A stretch of 64,000 bases of DNA from JAJXZP01 sp963787185 (GTDB lineage Bacteria; Spirochaetota; Spirochaetia; Treponematales; Rectinemataceae). The stretch lies in NCBI GenBank assembly GCA_963787185.1, contig CAWBCC010000026.1:100770-164769 (forward strand), read 5' to 3'. The position numbers and the translations under genes are program-made. The first letter of the stretch is position 1. The number at the start of each line of letters is the position of its first letter. This document shows positions 33,894 through 42,466 of this stretch, piece by piece. The notes below the pieces were generated by a model. It had not been told where the DNA came from, ran no database searches, and saw nothing but the letters and a program-made list of their open reading frames with translations.

Positions 33894-35030
33894 TCAGGTT
33901 TTCCAGTCCACCTTCGGCCCCATCCCGAGGAGCACGAAAGCCCACACGGCGAGGTTCGCGGCCACCCAAAGCGGCGAATAGACGAAATAAAAGAGAAGGT
34001 ACTCGAAGAAGTTGAACCGCGAATGCAGGGCGCGCGAAAAACCGAAGAAGAGGGCCGCCGAGACGGCGAACCCCGCGATGGTCGATATCGCCCCCTCGAC
34101 GAAAATGAGCTGAAAGTGGGCGAGCCACAGGAATGGGCCGGCCAGCATGTCGAAGCGGCTGGCGAACATATACGTGAGCGGTAGAAGGGCGGAAAGCCGC
34201 AGGAACTTCAAGGCGATATAGACGGCCGGGTAGGTCAGGGCGGGCGCGAAGAGGAGCAGCGCGGAGACGAGGAACGACGGTGACTCGAATGCGTGCTTCA
34301 GGATGGCGGGGAAATAGTTTTTGAGCCAGTGGATGTTGCCGAGCGCCCAGCGCTTGCGTTGCCGAATCCATTCGCCGAGGTCGCGAGGCACTTCGGTCGC
34401 GACTTTGAGCCGGCGGTCGAAGACGAAGCGAGCATGGTGGCGGAAGGCCCGCGCGCCGAAGTCCGTATCCTCGCAGAGCACCTTGCGGAAGCCTCCCACT
34501 CTTTCGAAGAGCTCTCTCCGCACGGCGAGCGCGGCTCCCATCACGGCGGGGCATCTCCTCGCCACCGCAGCCAGCAGCTGCTCGGCGATCGCCGTGCTCA
34601 TGAACTCGTAGCCGACGAGCCGGGAAAGCAGCCCTCCGCCGATGGCCTCCTTTGGAAGATCGCTGAGATCTCCCGCCTCCATCAGTTTCGCGACCCGGGA
34701 AAGAAAGTCGGTCCCCTCGGGAAGCAGCACGTCATTGTCGAGGAAGAGGAAGATATTTTCCTTTCTGCCTGCGCAGGTCCTCATCAGGGATTCCGTCTTT
34801 CCGAGTCGCTCGCCGTTGTAGAGGATCTCGGCCCGGCCGCGGATCCGGTCCATGACCGCTTCGATCGCATCGTTCGTCTCGCCGTCGACCACCAGCACCA
34901 TCCGTTTCTCCGGATATGGATCGGCCAGGATCTTTTCGGCGATGTCCGATGCGCGCTTGGGGCCGAGGTAAACGGGCACGATGACGGCGATCGTCTCGTT
35001 CGAGCGATTCGGAGTCGTTTCCGTCAGCAT
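33894..35030 (-). CDS. Membrane-associated GT2 glycosyltransferase
   Basis: 378 residues. A GT-A domain with VIVPVYLGPKRASDI, VVDGETNDAI, FLDNDVLLP (DxD), LCEDTDFGARAF and the RQRKRW (QxxRW) motif is followed by about four transmembrane helices (FLVSALLLFAPALTYP...). It resembles hyaluronan/chitin-synthase-like processive enzymes. The start at 35030 overlaps the DedA gene end by 7 bases, so the two are co-transcribed. Probably acts on an envelope polysaccharide; the acceptor is unknown. Confidence 0.85.
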   Translation of the reverse strand: MLTETTPNRSNETIAVIVPVYLGPKRASDIAEKILADPYPEKRMVLVVDGETNDAIEAVMDRIRGRAEILYNGERLGKTESLMRTCAGRKENIFLFLDNDVLLPEGTDFLSRVAKLMEAGDLSDLPKEAIGGGLLSRLVGYEFMSTAIAEQLLAAVARRCPAVMGAALAVRRELFERVGGFRKVLCEDTDFGARAFRHHARFVFDRRLKVATEVPRDLGEWIRQRKRWALGNIHWLKNYFPAILKHAFESPSFLVSALLLFAPALTYPAVYIALKFLRLSALLPLTYMFASRFDMLAGPFLWLAHFQLIFVEGAISTIAGFAVSAALFFGFSRALHSRFNFFEYLLFYFVYSPLWVAANLAVWAFVLLGMGPKVDWKT

Positions 35031-35686
35031 GCAGTCGGCCCCACGGCGGCAGCCGCACTCCGTTCGAAATGTTTGGCCAGGGTTTTGCTTCGGTCGGCTT
35101 TTATGGCCAGATAAACCAGAATGGCGGCCGTCACGACGGCCGCCGGGGCGATGATCGAGAAAATCCGTTCGAAAGAGCCGATTCGTCCGCCCAGTCGCGA
35201 ACCTACCGCATAGCCGACGGCCAACCATGCGACGCTGCCGATGGACAAGGCCGAAGCGTCGTAGGCGACGAATCTACGGACCGCGAGGCGCAGAAAGCCG
35301 GAGCTCAGAATGGCCGCCGCCCTGAGGCCGACGACGAAGCGACAGGCGAAGACGATCCGGGCCCCTTTCCGCGAAAAATACCGTTCCGCCTCTGCGATAC
35401 CTCGGGGCTTCAAGAGGCCTCGCAGGAGCCTGAACCGGAGTAGCCGAGGTCCGAGGAATCGCGCGGCCGAGTAATAGGCGAGATCCGCGAGCAGGAGCGC
35501 GGAGAAGGCCGCGGCGAGAGCGGCGAGATAGGGCACTCGGGCCTCGCGAAGCGTCAGCCCTACGAGAACGAGCGCCAGTTCCTCGGGAATGGGGGTCGTG
35601 AACCCGAAGAGCACGAGAAAGAGGAACGCAGAAAGCAGTGGATGTCCCCCGATCCAGGGGCCCGCCAGCATCGCGATATCGCTCAT
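35024..35686 (-). CDS. DedA/VTT-domain membrane protein
   Basis: 220 residues with the DedA signature FGFTTPIPEELALVLVGL at the N terminus and FSRKGARIVFACRFVVGLRAAAILSSGFLRL in the middle, with hydrophobic segments on both sides. DedA/VTT proteins are implicated in recycling polyprenyl phosphate or flipping phospholipids. This fits its coupling to a glycosyltransferase that may use lipid carriers. Confidence 0.85.
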   Translation of the reverse strand: MSDIAMLAGPWIGGHPLLSAFLFLVLFGFTTPIPEELALVLVGLTLREARVPYLAALAAAFSALLLADLAYYSAARFLGPRLLRFRLLRGLLKPRGIAEAERYFSRKGARIVFACRFVVGLRAAAILSSGFLRLAVRRFVAYDASALSIGSVAWLAVGYAVGSRLGGRIGSFERIFSIIAPAAVVTAAILVYLAIKADRSKTLAKHFERSAAAAVGPTAC

Positions 35687-35713
35687 GATCGACCTGCGAC
35701 GAGCCTATTGGGC

Positions 35714-35758
35714 GGGGATGAGAATACCGTTGTTCAGGGGTGAGAATTCGGTTATTTC
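35714..35758. promoter_or_regulatory. Tandem direct repeat upstream of the DedA gene
   Basis: GGGGATGAGAATACCGTTG at 35714 and GGGGTGAGAATTCGGTTA at 35737 are near-copies spaced about two helical turns apart, ending near 35758 and starting 28 bases before the DedA start codon (minus strand). An operator candidate. Nothing else is visible in 35759-35904. Confidence 0.35.
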
Positions 35759-35904
35759 CGTGCTCACGTACGATTGCCCCCCGCGGGCATGATCCGCAGG
35801 CCCCCGGCTTCCTCGCATAAGGATGGCATCGCCCGGGCGGGGGCAGGGTATTCAGGGAGTTGTTCGATCACGAAGTTCCTCGAAGGGATTCGGCCCGAGA
35901 GCCC

Positions 35905-36924
35905 TCAAGTTCGCATTCCCTGCGGAACCAGGACTATGCGCCGGCTCTGTTTCTTGCACCGACCGAGATAGGCCTCAATTTTCATCTCTATGACCCCCGT
36001 GCTGTCCGCGACATTGAAACGGCTCGGAAGCGAGTTGGATCTGTAGATATCCAGACCGGCCAGGAATCTGGGCAGATCTCCGGCCAGCCGCTCGACCGTC
36101 GTCGATATGCCCTTTCCCGTCCGATCGAGCATCATCGCGTTCATCTGCTGCTCCCATTGACTCCCTTGCGGGATCACCAGTATGGGCTTGTTGAGCGCGA
36201 TCGATTCGGCGATGATCTGATGGCCGGCGGTCGAAAGCACGCAGGAGCAGGTCGCGAAGGCCTTTTCGAAGTCATCCTTGGGGTTCGGGAAAAGGCGATA
36301 GGGTATTCCCAAGGAGTCCAGGATCGGGATCACGAGAGGCCGCATGCAATTCTTGAGATTCAACAGCACGAAGCCCTCGTCGCCGATGGGGTGGCTGAAA
36401 ATTTCGCGGCGCAGGATCGGGCCGACGTCTCCATCGAAGAAAGAGACGTGAATCCTCTCGTTCCACGGCCCCTCGAGTATCCGGGACGCCAGAGCGGTGA
36501 ACGCGGCGTGCGGATGAGGCTTGGGACCGCGTTGTACGATACCGGGATGATTGATCTGCAGGATCGGTAGATTCGCCATCCTCGCCGCCCAGGGGAGGAA
36601 TGGATCGAAATCCGAGATGACGGCGTCGATCTTCAGGGCTCGGAGCCGTCTTACGAGCCTGAGCATTTCGAGAGGGAACAGAAGAAGGAGGGGGATGGTC
36701 GAGAATATCGACGCGAGCAGACGCACGCGTTCCCCGCGCTTCTTGAAAGCGAGCAGGGAGATACTCTCGTACTGTCGCCGGCCGATTCTCTCGATGAAGA
36801 AGCTCTTGACCGCTTCGGGTACGAAATAGATTACCGTGTGCCTTTCCTCGATGAGGGGTCCGAGCGCCGTCGTTCTGGCCGCGTGTCCCAAGCCCTCTCC
36901 CGCGCACGAATAGGCTATCCGCAT
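35905..36924 (-). CDS. MurG-like (GT-B, GT1/GT28) glycosyltransferase
   Basis: 339 residues. The N terminus IAYSCAGEGLGHAARTTALGPLI is the GxGxGH-type motif of MurG/UGT-like enzymes. The C-terminal donor-binding half has CVLSTAGHQIIAESIALNKPILVIPQGSQWEQQMNA, with a Gly-His followed by the E...P.Q.EQ pattern that binds the nucleotide sugar. Soluble or peripherally membrane-bound. GGAGAG precedes the ATG. Probably modifies a lipid- or cell-wall-linked acceptor. Confidence 0.85.
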   Translation of the reverse strand: MRIAYSCAGEGLGHAARTTALGPLIEERHTVIYFVPEAVKSFFIERIGRRQYESISLLAFKKRGERVRLLASIFSTIPLLLLFPLEMLRLVRRLRALKIDAVISDFDPFLPWAARMANLPILQINHPGIVQRGPKPHPHAAFTALASRILEGPWNERIHVSFFDGDVGPILRREIFSHPIGDEGFVLLNLKNCMRPLVIPILDSLGIPYRLFPNPKDDFEKAFATCSCVLSTAGHQIIAESIALNKPILVIPQGSQWEQQMNAMMLDRTGKGISTTVERLAGDLPRFLAGLDIYRSNSLPSRFNVADSTGVIEMKIEAYLGRCKKQSRRIVLVPQGMRT

Positions 36925-37142
36925 GGTTGGCTCTCCTCATATGTATCAAACATGCGTTTCGTGAGGTGGGAATTAGAGCGAGGTTAATAATGGAATAATG
37001 AGGGTCTTTTTCGAAAATCGCCTCGAACCGGCTCCATTGTGCGGGCCTTTCGCGGGGCCCGGATGCCGCACTAACCGATTGCTAATGGTTCATTAACCCA
37101 GATTCGGATGAATATTCGCTATGCTCGAGCCATCGATACGAG

Positions 37143-38690
37143 ATGAAGCCAGAGAAAGACCGATACCGCATCATCCCGATCCATGAGCGGATCGCCACCC
37201 TGCCTGAGGATTATCTGTCACTCACAATCGACACTTCTCTGATATTGGGCGGGCACTGGTGGTCCGATGGGCAAGGCATGAGAAGGGGTGTCGCGATCGA
37301 AACCGTCGCGCCTATCGACCTGGACGACTCGAGGCTTTCGACCTTCGCAAAATTGCTCGCGCCCGCCATGCTGCGAATCGGAGGCACCGAAGCCGACCGT
37401 GTCGGGTACCGAATCAGGAAAAAGAACGAAGTCGGCTCGGGAGGAGGACTCGGCGGATCGGCTTCCTTTCCCGATCACGAATTCGTGCTGAAGAAGAAAC
37501 TCTGGAAACGCATAAATTCCTTTGCCCGGACTGCCGGTTTCAAAATTCTGTTCGTCGTGAGCGCGGGTCCGGCCGATCGAGACGAGGCGGGATCCTGGAT
37601 CTGCGGCAGCGCCCGGAGACTCATCGCATACTCGGCGAAGAAGGCGCTTCCCGTAAGGGCCTGGGAGCTCGGGAATGAAATAAACGGCTACCCCTTCGTT
37701 CATGGATTCAAAAACCGTGTCAGTCCCTCTCAATACGTCGAGGACTTCGCCGTCTTTTCGCGGCTCGTTCGGGAGATCCACCCTGCGGCATCGGCTGTCG
37801 GTCCGTCTTCATCGCTGTGGCCGGTGATCGGCGAACCCAATCCCATCATTCCCGCCCTGTCGAAGAGCTCGGCCATGGGGCCGAAGGACATACTGAGCTG
37901 GCACTACTACCCGCAGCAGTCGCACCGCGGCCGATTGGCCAACCGAAGGGCGACGGAAAAGACCCTCATCAGACCGCGAGGTCTGAACTCGGTCAGAAAG
38001 CTCGCGAGATCGGTGGCGAAAGCGGCGCATGGACGGGAGGTTTGGATGACGGAAACGGGACACGCGCTCTACGGCGGGGAGCCCGGCATGTCCGATACCT
38101 ACCTGTCCTCGATCTGGTGGCTCGACCAGTTGGGCCTGCTCGCAAGGGAAGGTGTCTCCAAGGTCTTTCGCCAGACTCTCGTCGGTTCGGACTACGGTCT
38201 CCTCGACCAGAAAACATTCGAGCCGAGGCCGGACTATTACGCGAGTTTTCTGTGGAAAAAATTGATGGGACCCATGGTCTTCGGAGCGCCGCGCCTCGAA
38301 GGGCCGGACAAGGGCATCCGCGCCTATCTGCATTCCTGCGCCGAGGATGGAGCCGCGAACTGTCTTCTCGCCATAAGTTTACGCGACAAAAGATCCCGAA
38401 TCGGAGTCCCTGGCCTCATCCGTGAAGGCTATATCGTCGAGGCCGTCGAAGGGCTTCGTTCCCGGGCTCTCTCGCTGAATGGTATCGTCGTCGGGGAGGA
38501 TCTCCTCCACGCGTGGGGGAAGAAAAAGACCCGGCGGAAATATCGCGTCACCGATCCGGTCTCGGCCGGACCCGACTTCGGCCGAGAGGCGGAGTCCTCC
38601 GAATCCGTGATCGAACTGCCGCCCTACGCGTACGCATTCCTGATTCTGGAACGGGCGCCCTCGCCGGGAGCGCTTCCTATCCGAGAATAA
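37143..38690 (+). CDS. Heparanase-like glycoside hydrolase (GH79 type)
   Basis: 515 residues, TIM-barrel retaining glycosidase. LAPAMLRIGGTEADRVGY opens the barrel, WELGNEINGYPF holds the Asn-Glu acid/base, and REVWMTETGHALYGG holds the nucleophile Glu, as in GH79. The WHYYPQQ segment lies between them. No signal peptide is visible, so an intracellular or non-classically exported role is implied, unless the start lies elsewhere. Alternatives are other clan GH-A families. Flanked by glycosyltransferases, it may trim the same glycan. Its end overlaps chrA by 14 bases. Confidence 0.75.
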   Translation: MKPEKDRYRIIPIHERIATLPEDYLSLTIDTSLILGGHWWSDGQGMRRGVAIETVAPIDLDDSRLSTFAKLLAPAMLRIGGTEADRVGYRIRKKNEVGSGGGLGGSASFPDHEFVLKKKLWKRINSFARTAGFKILFVVSAGPADRDEAGSWICGSARRLIAYSAKKALPVRAWELGNEINGYPFVHGFKNRVSPSQYVEDFAVFSRLVREIHPAASAVGPSSSLWPVIGEPNPIIPALSKSSAMGPKDILSWHYYPQQSHRGRLANRRATEKTLIRPRGLNSVRKLARSVAKAAHGREVWMTETGHALYGGEPGMSDTYLSSIWWLDQLGLLAREGVSKVFRQTLVGSDYGLLDQKTFEPRPDYYASFLWKKLMGPMVFGAPRLEGPDKGIRAYLHSCAEDGAANCLLAISLRDKRSRIGVPGLIREGYIVEAVEGLRSRALSLNGIVVGEDLLHAWGKKKTRRKYRVTDPVSAGPDFGREAESSESVIELPPYAYAFLILERAPSPGALPIRE

Positions 38691-39921
38691 GGGCAAGCGC
38701 TTCGCCGACCAGCGCGGCCCCGAGCACGATGATCCAGGGCCGCAGCTTCCACACCGTCAGGAGCAGGAAGGCCGCGAGAGCGAGCGCGAAGTCGGCGGGA
38801 GCCTTCATTGCGCTCGTCCACACGGGCGTATAGAGCGCCGCGAGAAGAATCCCGACCACCGTCGCGTTTACTCCCGATAGGGCTGCTCGGACCGCTCTAC
38901 GACTGCGCAGGAAATTGTAGAACGGGAGCAAGCCGGCGACGAGCAAAAATGAAGGGAGATAAATGGCGGACAACGCGATGGCTGCACCGATGATCCCGTT
39001 CGGGGCGGGGCCCGAGACTGCGCCGAGGTAGGCTGCGAAGGTGAACAGAGGTCCGGGGACAGCCTGTGCGGCGCCATAGCCCGAGAGGAATGTCGCGTCC
39101 GAAATCCAGCCGGGCGGGACCACCTCCTGTCGCAGGAGCGGCAACACGACATGCCCTCCGCCGAAGACGAGCGAACCGCTGCGGTAGAAACTGTCGACGA
39201 GGGCTATCGCCTGAGAGTGCGTGAGGCTGCGAAGAACCGGCAGTCCGACCAAGATGAGGGCAAAGGCAATCAGGCAGGCCAGGGCGGCGGCATGTCCTCG
39301 GGGCGCTTGGAGGCCGTGATCGACCGGTTCGTCGTGCAGGCCGACTCCGAAGAGCAGCGATCCAGCGACCGCCCCCGCGCCGATCAGCAGGATCTGCGTG
39401 AGCGAAGAGGGCAGGAGCAATCCGACGACGGCCGCGGCGATCGCCATCGATATGCGCGCGGGGTCGGAAGCCAGGGTACGGGACATCGTCCAAACGGCCT
39501 GAGCCACGACCGCCACGGCGACTACCATCAGGCCATGCATCCATCCGGCCGCCGCCACGTCCGACCCATGCGCGAGCAGAGCGAACGCGACCAGGGCGAC
39601 GGCGGAAGGCAGGGTGAAGCCGAGCCAGGCGGCGACCCCGCCCAACGCTCCGGCCCTTTCCATCCCGATCGCGATGCCGAGCTGGCTGCTGGCCGGGCCG
39701 GGAATCATCTGACACAGGGCGACGAGATCCGCGTACTTTTGCTCGTCGAGCCACTTCCTTCGAACGACATACTCCTCGTGGAAATAGCCGAGGTGAGCTA
39801 TGGGCCCGCCGAACGAAGTCGCGCCGAGACGAGCCGCCGCTGCCAGGACTTCCCAGGCGCTTCCGGGATGTCCCTTTGAGCCGTCTCCATGAGGTCGACC
39901 GGGATTCGCACTGCGGTCCAT
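38677..39921 (-). CDS. chrA: Chromate transporter, ChrA family (two-domain)
   Basis: About 414 residues, the fused two-CHR-domain form. AARLGATSFGGPIAHLGYFHEEYV and LVALCQMIPGPASSQLGIAIG mark the first CHR domain; YRSGSLVFGGGHVVLPLLRQEVV and LSGYGAAQAVPGPLFTFAAYLG mark the second. Ten or more membrane segments. Family members export chromate or other oxyanions. The start at 39921 has AAGGGG at good spacing; the ATG at 39957 is an alternative. Confidence 0.93.
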   Translation of the reverse strand: MDRSANPGRPHGDGSKGHPGSAWEVLAAAARLGATSFGGPIAHLGYFHEEYVVRRKWLDEQKYADLVALCQMIPGPASSQLGIAIGMERAGALGGVAAWLGFTLPSAVALVAFALLAHGSDVAAAGWMHGLMVVAVAVVAQAVWTMSRTLASDPARISMAIAAAVVGLLLPSSLTQILLIGAGAVAGSLLFGVGLHDEPVDHGLQAPRGHAAALACLIAFALILVGLPVLRSLTHSQAIALVDSFYRSGSLVFGGGHVVLPLLRQEVVPPGWISDATFLSGYGAAQAVPGPLFTFAAYLGAVSGPAPNGIIGAAIALSAIYLPSFLLVAGLLPFYNFLRSRRAVRAALSGVNATVVGILLAALYTPVWTSAMKAPADFALALAAFLLLTVWKLRPWIIVLGAALVGEALALILG

Positions 39922-39985
39922 GACATGATCCCCTTCCGAATACGTCGGGCCGAGCATCGTGCGCGGGGAAGCCGGATAATGACAC

Positions 39986-40747
39986 CTAACGCGTCATATG
40001 CTTCATCGTGAACCTGGCTATCGCGAATCTACCCGCAAAGCGCATCAGCGCCGCGGTCAGGCGCCATCTCCAACGTCCGTAGGAAATGACTCTCCTCTCG
40101 GCGAAGTCCTCCAGACAGCACTGAGCTATCCGTGCCGACGAAGCGGATCCCGCCTGGGGGCCCACTCTTCCGCCCGAGGCCACGGCCGCGAACTCGGTGG
40201 CCACCGGCCCGGGACAGAGCGTCGTGACGCTTATACCGAGCGGCCGCAGCTCCGCGGCGAGCGCCACGCCGAGCGAAAGCACATAGGCCTTGGTCGCGGC
40301 GTAGACCGCGCGTCCGCCCAGCGGCCCCATGCCGGCCAGGCTGGCCACGAGGATCATTCCCGAACCCGCGGTCATGTAAGGAAGAGCATCCTTGGCAGTC
40401 TCGGTCAGCGACCGGACGTTGATGTCTACCATGGCGAGAATGCCGTCCTTGGCCGAGTCGGAGAAAGGGCCGTAGCTTCCCCGACCCGCGTTGAGGACGA
40501 GCACGCGCAGTTCGGGACGCTCGAGCTCAAGCCGCGAGCGGAGCGACTCGATTCCCGCCGGACTCGCCAGGTCGGCCGCGAGCGGCAGAATCCGCGCACC
40601 CTTCGACTGCGCAGCGACCAGGTCGAGACGGTCGCGGCGGCGTGCGACGGCCCAGACTTCATCGAGTCCGGCCTCTCCGGAAAGAAGTCGGGTAAAGTCG
40701 GCTCCAAGGCCGCTCGATGCTCCGGTCACGATGGCTATTCTTTTCAC
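39986..40747 (-). CDS. Short-chain dehydrogenase/reductase, possible 3-keto sulfonolipid reductase
   Basis: 253 residues. RIAIVTGASSGLGADF is the NAD(P) loop (TGxxxGxG), LVLNAGRGSYGPF holds the NAG motif, and YAATKAYVLSLG holds the catalytic YxxxK with Ser in VASLAG. The GTG start at 40747 has GAGGAG 8 bases upstream. It is divergent from the cysteate-synthase-like gene 150 bases away; capnine synthesis needs an NADPH-dependent reductase for the 3-keto intermediate. The role is inferred only from position. Confidence 0.85.
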   Translation of the reverse strand: MKRIAIVTGASSGLGADFTRLLSGEAGLDEVWAVARRRDRLDLVAAQSKGARILPLAADLASPAGIESLRSRLELERPELRVLVLNAGRGSYGPFSDSAKDGILAMVDINVRSLTETAKDALPYMTAGSGMILVASLAGMGPLGGRAVYAATKAYVLSLGVALAAELRPLGISVTTLCPGPVATEFAAVASGGRVGPQAGSASSARIAQCCLEDFAERRVISYGRWRWRLTAALMRFAGRFAIARFTMKHMTR

Positions 40748-40900
40748 TAAGAACTCCTCTGCCCGACACGCCGACGCCTCGACCTCGAATGTCTTTGCGA
40801 AATATACTAGCGTGCGCGGGCGTGTGGTCAAGCCCGCAGAGGCTCCGGATTCTGCGTTGCCGGGATTTTCCCGAAGGGGGATGGGCCTAACCGCATTTTT

Positions 40901-42457
40901 ATGAAAGATATACCGAATCCAAACCACGACCGAAGCTTCCATGCTAAAATATCCTGTAGGTCGAGGTATCAAGACTCCGTCGGAGATCATCAGGAGGGGC
41001 GGTCTCTGTCGTCGTGCAATTCCTGCCGGGCCGCCGGGCTGAAAGAGAGGACGACCATCGAAACCTCTGAACGATTGACGGAAGGCAATGTCGCCGCGCG
41101 CGGGCAATGCGGCTTATCATCCGATTTCATCCAGAGCAGACGCGCGGGCGCGGCCGGGTCGCCGAGGACCGGACGCGCGGCGTTCAGGCATCGCCTTTTC
41201 TGCCTGGGCACCGGTTCGGAGCTGGAGGACGATGGATTGGTCCTCCGCGACCCGGGGGACCTCCGGGATTCCCTGTTGCGGAGCGTATACCCTCGAAAGG
41301 AATTCCGGCCCGACGACTCTCTTCCGGGAATATACCGTTATTCCGACTGGCTCCCCATTGCCGGAATCCTCAAGGGCTCCGCGGCGCCGCTCACCTACCT
41401 GAGCACGCGCCTCGGACCGCATCTTGGACTCTCGCGCCTCTACGTCACTTTCAACGGCCTCTGGGACTCGATGGGCGCCGGGATGCCGACCGGCACGTTC
41501 AAGGATTGCGAGGCCTTCTCCGTCCTGGCTCGATTCCCCGATGACAGGAGATCGACGCTCGTGGTCGCATCGGCGGGCAATACGGCTAGAGCCTTCATCG
41601 GAGCCGCGTCGGCCAACGGCCTGCCCCTCGTCGCAGTCGTTCCCGGCTCATGTCTCGGAGAGTTCTGGATAAAGGAAGACAAGGCGCCCGACGTCCTGCT
41701 CGTCGCGGTTTCGGGCGGCGCCGATTACCTCGACGCGATACGCGTGGCCGACCTCATTTGCCGCATACCCGGGTTCCACGGCGAGGGCGGAGCGAGGAAT
41801 GTCGCCAGGCGCGACGGCCTCGGCCTCAGCGTGCTCAGCGCCGCCGAAAAGGCCGAAGAGATACCCGACTATTACTTCCAGGCCGTGGGGAGCGGGACCG
41901 GCGCCATAGCCGCCTACGAGGCCAACCTCCGGCTCAACGCCTGCGGCCGCTTCGCGCCCAAGACCATGCGTCTGGTGATCTCCCAGAACGCCCCCTTTGC
42001 GCCCATAGTGGATGCCTGGCGTTCGGGCTCGCGAAGTCTGGCCGCGGGCGATGACGCCGGCGTCCGGTCGAGAATCGAGGCGATAGACGCCAAGACCCTC
42101 TCCAACAGGAACCCGCCCTACGGCGTTCTCGGAGGAGTGTTCGATGTCCTTTCGACCTCCCATGGCGAAGCGATCGCGGTGACGAACGATGAGGCTCGGG
42201 CGGCCCGGGCGCTTTTCCGGGAAATCGAAGGCTGCGACATCTCTCCGGAAGCGGGGGTCGCGGCCGCTTCTTTGATGAAAAAGGCCGGCTCGGGGGAGAT
42301 AGGGCGAAACGAACTCGTCATGCTCAATATCACGGGCGGCGGATACGAGCGAATGCGCGGCGATCCCCGCGCCATCAGGCCGAAGCCCGACGTGGAAGTC
42401 GGAAAGGACGAGTTCCAACCCGATCGCTTCCTCGAATCGATTTCGCGGCTATCGTAG
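40901..42457 (+). CDS. Cysteate synthase-like PLP enzyme (threonine synthase family)
   Basis: Fold-type II PLP enzyme most like the threonine-synthase paralogues that convert phosphoserine and sulfite to cysteate. Key segments are LPGIYRYSDWLPI, GTFKDCEAFSVL (PLP lysine), VVASAGNTARAFIGAAS, EGGARNVARRDGLGLSV, YFQAVGSGTGAIAAYEANLRL and LVISQNAPFAP. The usual N-terminal zinc ribbon has decayed: FCLGTGSELEDDGLVLRDPGD keeps one of four cysteines. The start is unresolved; 40901 is the longest form, has no ribosome site, and roughly the first 95 residues look non-coding. The stop is 9 bases before the acyltransferase gene. Confidence 0.82.
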   Translation: MKDIPNPNHDRSFHAKISCRSRYQDSVGDHQEGRSLSSCNSCRAAGLKERTTIETSERLTEGNVAARGQCGLSSDFIQSRRAGAAGSPRTGRAAFRHRLFCLGTGSELEDDGLVLRDPGDLRDSLLRSVYPRKEFRPDDSLPGIYRYSDWLPIAGILKGSAAPLTYLSTRLGPHLGLSRLYVTFNGLWDSMGAGMPTGTFKDCEAFSVLARFPDDRRSTLVVASAGNTARAFIGAASANGLPLVAVVPGSCLGEFWIKEDKAPDVLLVAVSGGADYLDAIRVADLICRIPGFHGEGGARNVARRDGLGLSVLSAAEKAEEIPDYYFQAVGSGTGAIAAYEANLRLNACGRFAPKTMRLVISQNAPFAPIVDAWRSGSRSLAAGDDAGVRSRIEAIDAKTLSNRNPPYGVLGGVFDVLSTSHGEAIAVTNDEARAARALFREIEGCDISPEAGVAAASLMKKAGSGEIGRNELVMLNITGGGYERMRGDPRAIRPKPDVEVGKDEFQPDRFLESISRLS

Positions 42458-42466
42458 GAGGAGTTC

